Shown piece after piece: positions 18,363-27,834 of a stretch of 64,000 nucleotides of DNA (position 1 is the stretch's first letter; every line of letters begins with the position of its first letter). Where the stretch lies: NCBI RefSeq assembly GCF_030161115.1, contig NZ_BSPQ01000001.1, positions 434,001 to 498,000 on the forward strand, read 5' to 3'. Origin of the DNA: Psychromonas marina. Lineage in GTDB: Bacteria; Pseudomonadota; Gammaproteobacteria; Enterobacterales; Psychromonadaceae. The notes under the pieces were generated by a model. That model had not been told where the DNA came from and searched no databases. It saw only the letters and a program-made list of their open reading frames with translations. A program made the translations under genes and the position numbers.

Positions 18363-18428
18363 AGGGAGCCGAAGCTCCCTTTATAAAATCAATCGCTATC
18401 CGTGTGGGTGTGGTTCAAGCACCCACAC
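18363..18428 (-). other. Two hairpins between the GH94 gene and the mutase gene
   Basis: AGGGAGC (18363-18369) pairs with GCTCCCT (18374-18380) around a four-base loop (TTCG on the transcribed strand), and GTGTGGGTG (18402-18410) pairs with CACCCACAC (18420-18428). Neither has a long T run. They could stabilise the upstream message end or attenuate the mutase. Confidence 0.6.
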
Positions 18429-18451
18429 AGACAGCAATTAATTGTTACCTT

Positions 18452-20857
18452 TTACCCCATCACCACGATGACCTGGTTAACAGACCCTTCTGCTTGCGCA
18501 GTAATGGCACCATCAACAGCAACACCATTTAAAGTAATAGATTTGATGCCTTTACTGACATTATCTGGATTTTTAACTTCAATATTGAATTTAGCACCAC
18601 GCCATTCGCGTTGAACTTCAAAGCCAGGCCAGTCCGTTGGAACACAGGGATCAATCACTAAACCATCAAAACTTAAACGCACGCCAAGAATAAAGTTAGT
18701 CACAGCAAAGTAAGCCCAACCAGATGTACCGGTTAACCATGGGTGGTTAGCACGGCCATGATCTTGGTGATCACGTCCATTAATAAACTGTACGTATGAG
18801 TAAGGTTCGGTCACACGTAAATCAATGTTTTCGTTTTGGTTATACGGGTTAAGTGCATCGTAGAATTTCATCGCTCGGTCGCCACGACCTAATTTTGCTT
18901 CAGCAACCCAAGCCCATGGGTTTGGATGTGAGAAAATCGCACCATTTTCTTTAATGCCCGGATATACACGAGTAACAAAACCGATGTCGTCATTAGGCGT
19001 TGTGAATGATGGCGAATTTAAGTGCAAACCGTAATCAGAGTACAAGTGCTCATCAACGCTATCCATTGCACGCTCACCACGCGCTTGTGAAACTGCGCCT
19101 GAAAGTACGGCTAAGGTATTCGACTCTAAGTGAATACGCCCTTCTGTTTGTTGTGCGGTACCAATTTTATCGCCATCTTTAGTCAGACCACGGATGTACC
19201 AACCACCCTCGTCATCCCAAAGTACTTCTTCACAGGCTTTTTGCACGCCTTCAGCCATTGCAGTATATTTAGCAACGTCATCTGTTTTACCTAAGTGTTT
19301 AGCAAGATCTAAGAACTCTTGAAGTGCCCAGTAATGCAGGAAAGAAACCATCGCAGACTCACCGCCGCCAAGATTTAGACAGTCATTCCAATCGGCACGT
19401 AAACCTTTACAAATACCCGTTTGACCTACGTATTTAGCAGAGAAATCTAACGCCGCTTTCATGTGGTCGTAGACAGATGCTTCTGTCCCATTAGCGTAAG
19501 GAATCACCTCATCAAAGAAACTCTCTTCACCTGATTCCATCACATACTTACAAATCGTAGGTACGATCCATAAATGATCGTCTGAACAAGTATCTTCAAT
19601 GCCGTGAATTTTGTCATCGTCAGAAGGTGTTGGAACAACTGTTGGTGATTTAGACGGTACAACGTCTTTTTTATCTGGATCAAACCAATCTGGATCAAAC
19701 AGGTGTAAACCGTAACCTTCTTTAACTTGACCACGTAATAAGTCAACTAAGCGCTTACGCGTCATTGTCGGATTTGAATGCGGCACAGAGATAGCATCTT
19801 GTGCAGTATCACGGTAACCAAGTCCAGTACGCCCTCCCACTTCGATGAACGAAGCAAAACGAGACCATACAACACAGGTTTCAGCTTGATATAACGTCCA
19901 TGTATTGATCATTGAATCAAGGCCAGCATTAGGTGATTTAACCTGAAACTTGCTGCAACGCTCTTCCCAGTGATCAAGAATGCCTTGGAATGCAGCGTCA
20001 ACATTTGCTATATCTTGGTATTTCTTGCGTAAACGATCGCCGTTGCCTTTACCTAGGCCTAATACAAATGCGAAACGTACTTTTTCGCCAGGCTGGATAA
20101 CGAACTGCTTGTGTAAAGAACCACAGTGGTTATTACAGGTTTGTGCAGAGTTAGAGCATCGACCATTTTCCACAGCAATTGGATTTGCTTCATCGCGGTA
20201 ACGACCTAAGAATGCATCACGTTGACCATCGTATGAATCTGGGTCAAAAGTAGATGCTAGGTAGTAATAACCTTCGAAATCATCGGTGTTGTAGTAAAGA
20301 TCGTATTCTAATACGCCATCGTTGTATGAAGTACCCGCAGAGTACAAAGACATCTGGTGGTTTTGGTTATCTGATTCAATGTGTGAGAAAGAGAACTCAA
20401 CAAATGAGAATGCAGAGATTGTACGTGGCTTATCGCCCGTATTTTCAATCGTAACATCCCAAACTTCTGCATCTTCGCCTTTTGGTACGAATAATGTTTT
20501 AGTTGCCGTGATACCGTTGTATTCACATTTGAATTTAGAGTAAGAAAGGCCATGGCGAACTTCGTAGTTCGCTTCCTCTAAACTTTTTGCAACAGGCTGC
20601 CATGAGATAGACCAGTAATCGCCCGTTTCATCATCTCGCAAATACACGTAATGCCCAGGACGGTCAAAGGCCCCGTTTGGACGGAATTTCGTAACACGAT
20701 TATACTCTGGCGAGTTGTAGAAAGAATAACCACCAGCATTATGAGAGATAACGGTGCAAAATTTTTCAGTACCTAAATAGTTAGTCCATGGCGCAGGTGT
20801 ATCTGGACGTGTAATTACGTACTCTCTGTTTGCATCGTCAAAAAAACCGTATTTCAT
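18452..20857 (-). CDS. N,N'-diacetylchitobiose phosphorylase, GH94
   Basis: The enzyme splits (GlcNAc)2 with phosphate to GlcNAc-1-phosphate and GlcNAc in the cytoplasm. The 801-residue length equals the characterised Vibrio proteolyticus enzyme, and the N-terminus (MKYGFFDDANREYVITRPD) and most of the body are nearly the same as I recall it. The general acid is Asp492 in ADWNDCLN, the same position as in the Vibrio enzyme. No signal peptide. It lies between the GH20 and mutase genes; a 119-base spacer with a small hairpin precedes it. Confidence 0.95.
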   Translation of the reverse strand: MKYGFFDDANREYVITRPDTPAPWTNYLGTEKFCTVISHNAGGYSFYNSPEYNRVTKFRPNGAFDRPGHYVYLRDDETGDYWSISWQPVAKSLEEANYEVRHGLSYSKFKCEYNGITATKTLFVPKGEDAEVWDVTIENTGDKPRTISAFSFVEFSFSHIESDNQNHQMSLYSAGTSYNDGVLEYDLYYNTDDFEGYYYLASTFDPDSYDGQRDAFLGRYRDEANPIAVENGRCSNSAQTCNNHCGSLHKQFVIQPGEKVRFAFVLGLGKGNGDRLRKKYQDIANVDAAFQGILDHWEERCSKFQVKSPNAGLDSMINTWTLYQAETCVVWSRFASFIEVGGRTGLGYRDTAQDAISVPHSNPTMTRKRLVDLLRGQVKEGYGLHLFDPDWFDPDKKDVVPSKSPTVVPTPSDDDKIHGIEDTCSDDHLWIVPTICKYVMESGEESFFDEVIPYANGTEASVYDHMKAALDFSAKYVGQTGICKGLRADWNDCLNLGGGESAMVSFLHYWALQEFLDLAKHLGKTDDVAKYTAMAEGVQKACEEVLWDDEGGWYIRGLTKDGDKIGTAQQTEGRIHLESNTLAVLSGAVSQARGERAMDSVDEHLYSDYGLHLNSPSFTTPNDDIGFVTRVYPGIKENGAIFSHPNPWAWVAEAKLGRGDRAMKFYDALNPYNQNENIDLRVTEPYSYVQFINGRDHQDHGRANHPWLTGTSGWAYFAVTNFILGVRLSFDGLVIDPCVPTDWPGFEVQREWRGAKFNIEVKNPDNVSKGIKSITLNGVAVDGAITAQAEGSVNQVIVVMG

Positions 20858-20976
20858 TCTATTTCCTTACATTGTTATGAAACATTTTCATTAAAATTGA
20901 AGTGTTATGCCTTATTGAATGGCATGGTTTAAACAAACTTTATTGTTATTGCTAATTCTTTAAATTTTCGAATGTC

Positions 20977-22902
20977 TTAAAAATGACGATAATTGATTTT
21001 GTTACGTTTAAAGTATTGCTTTTGCCCTTCTAAACGCCCACAAAAATCATCCCAGTTTTTATCCTTAGCGGCTGACCACGATACCTCTGCATTAGCCAAT
21101 AAACGCGGGAACAACATATGGTCGATACGATCTTGGTTTAACACCACTTCAGACCATAAAGCACACTGAACACCAAGAATATGCTGGCGTAATGGTGAGT
21201 CTTGATTTAGTGCCGCTAATGGTTCATATTGATAAGCAACCTGTAACGGTAATGCCCCCGCCCAATCTACCCCAGCTTCATCTGCGGCATAATCTTGCAC
21301 AAGGTCGAAGTAGGTATATTTACTTGGCTGTAACAGCACATCATAACCATCCTGAACACACGCAAGGGCTGCTTCTTCGCTAATCCAAGAGCAGACCACG
21401 GTCTCTTTACTGACTTTGTCACCGAATTTAACTTCCTCCCAACCAAACATGCGTTTGCCATTGTGCTTTAAACGTTTTTCTACATGACGCAATAAATGAC
21501 CTTGCAGTTCAACCTCATTTTCATAACCCTGTTCAGCCATTAATTGCTGACATTTAGCACTTTTTTCCCACACACCTTTTGGCACTTCATCAGCACCGAT
21601 ATGTACATAGGGCGCAGGAAACAGTGCACAGACTTCATCAATAACGGTATCTAAAAAATGATAAGTTCCCGCTAAAGCCGGTGATAACACATTATCTGTG
21701 TAAGCTTGAATACTGCGATATTGTGATCCATCATCAGGATCAACTAACAATTCAGGCAACGACTTAATCGCCGCGCGGCAATGCCCCGGAATATCAATTT
21801 CAGGCACAATCGTGATACCACGTTGGCTGGCATATTCAATCACCTCGTTAACCTCTTCCTGAGTATAAAAACCACCATACTTCTGAGTAAGATGTGAAAA
21901 TTGAGGATCAAGTTGTGTACCAGGCCCACGCCATGCGCCAATCTCAGTTAATTGTGGGAAAGCATTAATTTCTAAACGCCAGCCTTCATCATCGGTAAAG
22001 TGCCAATGGAAGTGATTTAACTTGTAATGTGCCATCTGATTAATAAGACGTTTTACCGTCGCAATCGAGTGAAAGTGACGCGAGCAATCCAACATCAAAC
22101 CACGGTAACCAAAACGAGGTTTATCGCTTATCTCAACACAACTTATTACGTATTGAGCCCCCTCACTTGTTTTAACCAGTTGCAACAGTGTCGCAGCGCC
22201 ATGAATGAAACCAGAGGCAGTGGATGCTTTAAGGGTAACGCCTGAATCGTCCACGGTAAGTGCATACTCACCATCAGCAAGATCACTATCATCTAACAAT
22301 CTTAAATTTGATTGTGCATTATTATCAGCCGTTAATTGGGTCGCATAACTAAGCTCACACATTAACCAATTAATGGCTGCTGTAGCGTGATCGTTTTGCG
22401 CTAATTGTGCACAAACGGAATAAGCGAGTTGGGCACTTATTACAAATTCACCATCATGCACTTTCAGAGAATTAACCTTGGGAATAACTGCAATATCAGC
22501 CGCTTCTGCTGTTATTTTGTCAATGGGCTGTTGCTCATCTAACTGCAATTTAATCTGCAAAATATCAGCATGATGTTGCGCAACGAAGTTATCGTCTGCA
22601 GCGCTTAAATAAGCTTCACGGATATCACATTCATAATTTGTCAGCGGTGCTGACTTTATATTGAAGGTTATCTGGTACATGCCTTGCCCTTCAATGCTTT
22701 CAGACTGTATAGGTTTTATTTTTGTGTAAGTACCTACTTGTAGCACACTGCCTTTGCTCAGTGTCTCAGGCTCTATAAAACGGGCAAAATCCAATGTTAA
22801 TAACCAATCCTGAATAGGTGCATCGGTGAGGTTATTAAGAGTTAATTGCATTAAATTTTGCTGGCTATTTAACACAGTAAGTTGAAGCGAAATTTTATTC
22901 AT
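20977..22902 (-). CDS. Beta-N-acetylhexosaminidase, GH20, without signal peptide
   Basis: A 641-residue family 20 hydrolase that removes non-reducing GlcNAc from chitin oligosaccharides. The catalytic pair is Asp438-Glu439 in HIGADEVP. The upstream RGLMLDCSRHFHS and HWHFTDDEGWRLEI stretches of the barrel are intact, preceded by a GH20b-like N-terminal domain and a CHB-type beta region. No signal peptide is visible, so it probably acts in the cytoplasm on imported oligomers. Its ATG follows the GH9 stop codon directly (TAA-ATG), so the two are coupled. In the Vibrio operon a GlcNAc kinase gene lies at this junction; there is none here. Confidence 0.93.
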   Translation of the reverse strand: MNKISLQLTVLNSQQNLMQLTLNNLTDAPIQDWLLTLDFARFIEPETLSKGSVLQVGTYTKIKPIQSESIEGQGMYQITFNIKSAPLTNYECDIREAYLSAADDNFVAQHHADILQIKLQLDEQQPIDKITAEAADIAVIPKVNSLKVHDGEFVISAQLAYSVCAQLAQNDHATAAINWLMCELSYATQLTADNNAQSNLRLLDDSDLADGEYALTVDDSGVTLKASTASGFIHGAATLLQLVKTSEGAQYVISCVEISDKPRFGYRGLMLDCSRHFHSIATVKRLINQMAHYKLNHFHWHFTDDEGWRLEINAFPQLTEIGAWRGPGTQLDPQFSHLTQKYGGFYTQEEVNEVIEYASQRGITIVPEIDIPGHCRAAIKSLPELLVDPDDGSQYRSIQAYTDNVLSPALAGTYHFLDTVIDEVCALFPAPYVHIGADEVPKGVWEKSAKCQQLMAEQGYENEVELQGHLLRHVEKRLKHNGKRMFGWEEVKFGDKVSKETVVCSWISEEAALACVQDGYDVLLQPSKYTYFDLVQDYAADEAGVDWAGALPLQVAYQYEPLAALNQDSPLRQHILGVQCALWSEVVLNQDRIDHMLFPRLLANAEVSWSAAKDKNWDDFCGRLEGQKQYFKRNKINYRHF

Positions 22903-24633
22903 TTAATTCTGCTCCGTACTATATTGGGTCATAATCGCAAGCAAGAACCAGCCGCCATGGGGAATCCATTGCTCACCCCAGCGCCAGTTTTGTTGCATAT
23001 CGTCAGCTTGGTCAACAGGCTTAAAAGCGATGTCACTTTCATTATCAAAACCCGCTGTAATACCATTACAAATACCGCCTTTGGCATTAAAAAAACCAAG
23101 TTCTGGTAAATAATCAGGGTTGTTATAACCAGCCCCTTCTAACATGCACATATCATAAGGATTGAGACCTACAATCCAGTTCAGTGAGGACTGAGCATAA
23201 CCTTCAAGTGAAGTGATTAATTTAGGATCGTTAAGATACTTTTTAGCTAACAGAGCCATCGTTGCTAATGAGCCTAAACGTGCATTTTCGCCCTGCCACC
23301 AATAGCCGCTTTCATTATCCTGACTGATAAAAAAGGCACTGCGTTTAGCTTCATTGACGCCTTTTACATATTGTCTTGGGTAAGCGAATGGATTAAACAC
23401 TTCAGCGCTAATAGCCAGCTCAAATTGCAGTGCATTAGTGATCACCTGTTGTGTTTTTTGTTGATACTGCGATTCTGTTTCAATGTCTAAATATTGAAGC
23501 AATGCAATCACTGGTAGTCCCGCTTCAGCGCCATGAAAATATGGGCGAGAACCGTCACTATTTGCAGACCAGAAATTTTGTTGTGAATCATCTGATTGCT
23601 GGCGCAAGGTTAACTTTCCAGCCCAATTGCGTGCTTGCTGTAAATAGTTATCTTCAGACGTGGTTTTATAAAGCTCTACCGCTGCGATTAACGCGCAATA
23701 CTCATCGATAATATTTTCTACAGCATCATCACAGTAACTTATGTTGCACTCAACAAGATGCCAATAGGCTTTTTCAGCCGTAGCTAAATACTGCGTTGCG
23801 CTGAATTCACCACCAATAGGTTGTCGAGATGCTGACGCTAATGCAGCAATAGCAATCCCCGCACCTTGGCGAAATGCCGCTTGGTAATCTGATGTTTTGT
23901 CACCGGATTGTTTTTCATAAGCACAGATTTCACGTTGCGTAGGGTCTTTGCTCCATTGATCAAAGACGGTCATGTAGAAATAGCCCTCTTCACTACACAT
24001 ACGCATCAGGAAATCAGCACCAAAAAGCGCTTCTTCTTTTAATCTTAAGGCTGAATACTGAGGAAAATCAGAACAGGTTGTTAATAGATCTAAGCCCTTC
24101 AACATATTCCATACAATCATCGGAATCTGTTGTGGGTTCATATAGTTTGCATAAGAGAGGTGACTAAAATATTTACTAACATCACCCGATGCATCATACC
24201 AACCACCCTGTACATCAACTTTTTTATCACTATTAAACAGGCTAGATTGCTTATCTTGCTGATCAAAAATACCGCTACAACGTTGGCCTTTAAAGTAATT
24301 CAACAGGTCTGAAAAACAATCTCTCATTAATAGCCCATCAGCTATTTCAAAAGGATGTGATTGTGCCTTATATTGCACGTCATTTTCGACATGTTCAACA
24401 CGTAAGAAATAGCGACCGGCCGTTGTAAATTCAGAAAAATCAATGCTATAAAAAATGCCTAATGACCATTGGTCAACGCGCCCAGACAATAAAATGGGCA
24501 GGTGTTGTAATACTTCTCCGCTGATTACGGATACTAACTCTATGTAGGGTACGTTGAGGTGTGTCGTTGTTTGCAAGACAGCTTGCTTAGGTCCAACACG
24601 CTCATAACCGATATGATTGCTAAGTAATTTCAC
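22903..24633 (-). CDS. GH9 family glycosidase, probable exo-glucosaminidase
   Basis: A 576-residue protein with an N-terminal immunoglobulin-like CelD_N domain (about 1-100) and a GH9 barrel. Catalytic base candidates are Asp147 and Asp151 in GWYDASGD, and the acid candidate is Glu554 in WGEQW. Although labelled endoglucanase in many genomes, the equivalent gene of Vibrionaceae chitobiose operons has been reported as an exo-beta-D-glucosaminidase, which fits a chitin pathway better. No signal peptide, so probably cytoplasmic and acting on imported, partly deacetylated oligomers. Ends flush with the GH20 start; an imperfect hairpin lies upstream. Confidence 0.85.
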   Translation of the reverse strand: MKLLSNHIGYERVGPKQAVLQTTTHLNVPYIELVSVISGEVLQHLPILLSGRVDQWSLGIFYSIDFSEFTTAGRYFLRVEHVENDVQYKAQSHPFEIADGLLMRDCFSDLLNYFKGQRCSGIFDQQDKQSSLFNSDKKVDVQGGWYDASGDVSKYFSHLSYANYMNPQQIPMIVWNMLKGLDLLTTCSDFPQYSALRLKEEALFGADFLMRMCSEEGYFYMTVFDQWSKDPTQREICAYEKQSGDKTSDYQAAFRQGAGIAIAALASASRQPIGGEFSATQYLATAEKAYWHLVECNISYCDDAVENIIDEYCALIAAVELYKTTSEDNYLQQARNWAGKLTLRQQSDDSQQNFWSANSDGSRPYFHGAEAGLPVIALLQYLDIETESQYQQKTQQVITNALQFELAISAEVFNPFAYPRQYVKGVNEAKRSAFFISQDNESGYWWQGENARLGSLATMALLAKKYLNDPKLITSLEGYAQSSLNWIVGLNPYDMCMLEGAGYNNPDYLPELGFFNAKGGICNGITAGFDNESDIAFKPVDQADDMQQNWRWGEQWIPHGGWFLLAIMTQYSTEQN

Positions 24634-24645
24634 TTAATTCCTTAA

Positions 24646-24677
24646 AAATATCCCTGGCAATTCACCAGGGGATATTT
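24646..24677 (-). other. Hairpin between the ABC ATPase gene and the GH9 gene
   Basis: AAATATCCCTGG (24646-24657) pairs with CCAGGGGATATTT (24665-24677) with one bulged G. On the minus strand it is followed by AAGGAATT rather than a long T run, so it may be a processing or stabilising structure more than a terminator. Confidence 0.55.
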
Positions 24678-24714
24678 ACAGACCACTCACAGGAGAGTTG
24701 AGTGGCACATGCAC

Positions 24715-25710
24715 CTACTGATCGTGTAAATGACAACGAACAAAATGGTTATCAGCTAATTTAGTCACGCCCGGCAACTCATCACTACAACGAGGCGTAG
24801 CATGCAAACAACGGCCAGCAAATGGGCAACCAAGAGAGTCTGGTGTCCAAAGTGGAATATCACCGTTATTGCCTTCAAGTTTGGTGTGAATCGATTTACT
24901 TGGATCTGGCACAGCCGAGACTAATAGCTTGGTATATGGATGTTGTGGTCGATGAATAATCTCATCGGTATCGCCCCATTCAACCATGTGACCGACATAC
25001 ATTACGCATAGGTCTTCAGCAATATAACGCGCTGTTGCAATATCATGGGTGATGTAAAGCAATGACATTTCACGCTCAGTTTTCATCTCTTCCATCAGGT
25101 TTAAAACACCTGCTCGAATAGAAACGTCTAACATTGATGTTGGTTCATCCGCTAATACGACTTCAGCGCCTACTGCGATATTACGCGCTAAATTTACGCG
25201 TTGACGCTGACCTCCAGATAACTGATGCGGGTACTTAGCAGCCGTTTCTTTAGGTGGAATCAGACCCACTTGCTCAAGCAAGTCATACACCCTTTCTTCA
25301 AGCTCTTTTTTATTGCCCGGTGTTACTTTTTTATGGATTTTTAACGGACGCGCAATATGATGAAAGATATTATGCGTTGGATTTAAAGAACCAAACGGGT
25401 CTTGCCATACCATCTGCACACCTTCACGGTATTTCATTAGGTCAGAATGTTTCTTAATGCTTTGAATATCACGACCGCGGTATAAAATTTCACCACTGGT
25501 CGGCGCGTACATTTTAGCGATCATTTTCGCGATAGTTGATTTACCAGAACCAGACTCGCCCACGACTGCCATACCACGACTTTTATACATTTTGAACGAC
25601 ACATCATTTGATGCGCGCATCATTGGTTGCTTTAAAGCATTACTACTGACTTTGAAATCTTTAACAATATTCTTGCCTTCAATCAGTAACTCACCATATT
25701 TTTCATTCAT
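24715..25710 (-). CDS. Chitin-oligosaccharide ABC transporter ATPase (DppF-like)
   Basis: A 331-residue ABC ATPase of the peptide/nickel/oligosaccharide type. It has Walker A GESGSGKST, the Q-loop MVWQDPFGSLNP, signature LSGGQRQRVNLARN and Walker B VVLADEPTSMLD. The C-terminal oligo_HPY extension has cysteines near CPFAGRC and carries PHPYT-like QHPYTKLL. It pairs with the second ATPase just upstream. Context (binding protein, two permeases, chitobiose enzymes) indicates import of (GlcNAc)n rather than peptides; the substrate is inferred from context and the Vibrio operon. Confidence 0.9.
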   Translation of the reverse strand: MNEKYGELLIEGKNIVKDFKVSSNALKQPMMRASNDVSFKMYKSRGMAVVGESGSGKSTIAKMIAKMYAPTSGEILYRGRDIQSIKKHSDLMKYREGVQMVWQDPFGSLNPTHNIFHHIARPLKIHKKVTPGNKKELEERVYDLLEQVGLIPPKETAAKYPHQLSGGQRQRVNLARNIAVGAEVVLADEPTSMLDVSIRAGVLNLMEEMKTEREMSLLYITHDIATARYIAEDLCVMYVGHMVEWGDTDEIIHRPQHPYTKLLVSAVPDPSKSIHTKLEGNNGDIPLWTPDSLGCPFAGRCLHATPRCSDELPGVTKLADNHFVRCHLHDQ

Positions 25711-25770
25711 AATTTTTTCCTTCTAAATCTAACTGTGCCTGCCGCTTAAGTAACAGGCATAAATGCGTCG

Positions 25771-26784
25771 TTATGCAGTTTCTAGCTCAACGAACTTAAT
25801 CGCTTCACCTGCAACGGCTAAATGACAGTTAGACATATGATTAGCTTCAATTTGACGTAATGGGTTAGCCGTCGTGCGACATACTTCTTCAACACGCGGA
25901 CAACGCGCCTGAAAACGACACCCTGTTGGAATATCTAACAGGTTAAGTGGATTACCAGGAATACCAATTAATGCCGCTTTAGGCCCTGTTAACGATGGGA
26001 AAGAACTGCCTAAACCATGCGTATAGGGGTGGTACGGATTTTTAAGAATATCCTGTGCACTCGCCACTTCAATTAATTGTCCTGAGTACATGATGCCGAT
26101 GCGATCCGAGAACTCGACCATTAACGACAAATCATGGGTGATGAACAAAATAGAGAAACCAAACTCTTCTTTTAACGCATAGATTTTTTGTAAAATCTCA
26201 CGTTGCACAACAACATCTAACGCCGTAGTTGGTTCATCCATAATGATCAATTTGGGATTAAGCGCTAATGCAATCGCGATCACTAAACGTTGGCGCATAC
26301 CACCAGAGAACTGATGTGGGTAATCCGATAAACGGTTAGGATGAATATCAACAATTTGCAATAACTGCTCAGCACGTTTCACCGCTTCATACTTGTTTTT
26401 ATCGGTATGACGCATGATCACATCAGTAAACTGATCAACAATCGGGATAACTGGGTTTAATGCATTCATTGCACTTTGGAATACCATCGACATTTGGCTC
26501 CAACGAAATACCGTCATCTCACCGTCACTAAGCTGCATGATGTCATTCATTTTGCCGTTTTCATCAGCAAAATAAACTTCACCCGCGCTGATAAATGCAG
26601 GTGGCTTATGTAAACGCATTAAGGCAAATGCAATCGTTGATTTACCACAGCCAGACTCACCAGCTAGACCAAATACTTCGCCTTTACCGATATCAAAACT
26701 AACATCGTTTACAGCACGTACATCACCATCAGCAGTGATGTAATCAACACAAAGGTTGCGAATTGAAATTTGAGGAGTCGTCAT
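25771..26784 (-). CDS. Chitin-oligosaccharide ABC transporter ATPase (DppD-like)
   Basis: The second ATPase, 337 residues: Walker A GESGCGKST, signature FSGGMRQRLVIAIA, Walker B LIIMDEPTTALD, H-loop FITHDLSLM, and a C-terminal oligo_HPY segment with GCRFQARCPRV. Its start codon overlaps the stop of the permease upstream, and the second ATPase follows after 60 bases that include a small GCCTG/CAGGC hairpin. Same operon and inferred substrate as its partner. Confidence 0.9.
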   Translation of the reverse strand: MTTPQISIRNLCVDYITADGDVRAVNDVSFDIGKGEVFGLAGESGCGKSTIAFALMRLHKPPAFISAGEVYFADENGKMNDIMQLSDGEMTVFRWSQMSMVFQSAMNALNPVIPIVDQFTDVIMRHTDKNKYEAVKRAEQLLQIVDIHPNRLSDYPHQFSGGMRQRLVIAIALALNPKLIIMDEPTTALDVVVQREILQKIYALKEEFGFSILFITHDLSLMVEFSDRIGIMYSGQLIEVASAQDILKNPYHPYTHGLGSSFPSLTGPKAALIGIPGNPLNLLDIPTGCRFQARCPRVEEVCRTTANPLRQIEANHMSNCHLAVAGEAIKFVELETA

Positions 26785-27830
26785 TATCTTGCGTCCTTTG
26801 CTAAGTCTTGTTCACCCGGGAAATGCGGTACTTCTGCTTGAACATGTGCAGCACGTGCTTTTTTGTCCGCTTTTTGCATCTTCTCAAAACGTTTCATACC
26901 TGGGTTTGAACGTAGTTGTGGATTTGCAATTTCATCCACTGCAAAGTTAAGCATTGCAAGACCAATTGAAAGCGTAATCAATGCCCCACACGGTGCTAAT
27001 AGTTCCCACCACGCTCCGACTAAAATTGAAGATGATGTTTGTACGTTATAAAGCATGATGCCCCAACTGATTGTGCCTGGGTCACCAAGACCTAAGAACG
27101 AGATAGTCGCTTCCATCATGATTGCGTACATCACAGAGCCGATGAAACTTGCACCCACGATTGAGACAAGGTTTGGTAAAATCTCAATGAAGATAATGCG
27201 CAAACGTGACTCACCTAATACTTCCGCTGCTTTTACAAACTCTTTTTCACTTAATGCCATTGTCTGCGCACGTATGACACGTGCCCCCCATGCCCAGGAA
27301 GTGAAACCGATAATTAAGGCAATGGTTAATGGCCCTGCCTCACCAATAAATGCAGCTAATACAAACAACAATGGATACTGCGGAATAACTAACATGACGT
27401 TCATCGCTGCAGATAAAATATCATCGACTCGCCCGCCAAAGTAACCCGCTGAAATACCGATAACCGTTGCTAAGAAACACACAACAATACCAGCACCAAA
27501 ACCTACACCCAGAGAAACACGCGCACCGTATGCAAGTTGCGCCCAGATATCACGTCCCATACGTGTTGTACCTAAAACATGCTCTGCATCTTTTGACATC
27601 AACATCGTACGTTTGTCATCAGCTAAGTTTTCAGCAACCCAACCATCTGGATAAGCTTGTGCTATTTTCACAATAGGGCTTGGGTATTCGTGTGGTTTAC
27701 CGGTACGCTTGTTAGGTACATGGTCAGTTAATAGCGGTGCAAATACCGCGACAAAAATAAACATAAATAAAATAACCGAACCAAACAGTGCCTTCGGGTT
27801 ATTCATTAATAAATTAAAGATACCTTTCAT
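26784..27830 (-). CDS. Chitin-oligosaccharide ABC transporter permease (DppC-like)
   Basis: A 348-residue inner-membrane permease with a first membrane segment near 15-35 and five more in the C-terminal half. The ABC permease EAA-like loop is seen at KAAEVLGESRLRIIFIEILPN, contacting the ATPases. It overlaps the downstream ATPase by one base and begins four bases after the DppB-like gene. The C-terminus has an unusual charged tail of about 45 residues (KKARAAHVQAE) beyond the last helix; whether it has a role is unknown. Confidence 0.9.
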   Translation of the reverse strand: MKGIFNLLMNNPKALFGSVILFMFIFVAVFAPLLTDHVPNKRTGKPHEYPSPIVKIAQAYPDGWVAENLADDKRTMLMSKDAEHVLGTTRMGRDIWAQLAYGARVSLGVGFGAGIVVCFLATVIGISAGYFGGRVDDILSAAMNVMLVIPQYPLLFVLAAFIGEAGPLTIALIIGFTSWAWGARVIRAQTMALSEKEFVKAAEVLGESRLRIIFIEILPNLVSIVGASFIGSVMYAIMMEATISFLGLGDPGTISWGIMLYNVQTSSSILVGAWWELLAPCGALITLSIGLAMLNFAVDEIANPQLRSNPGMKRFEKMQKADKKARAAHVQAEVPHFPGEQDLAKDAR

Positions 27831-27834
27831 GATT

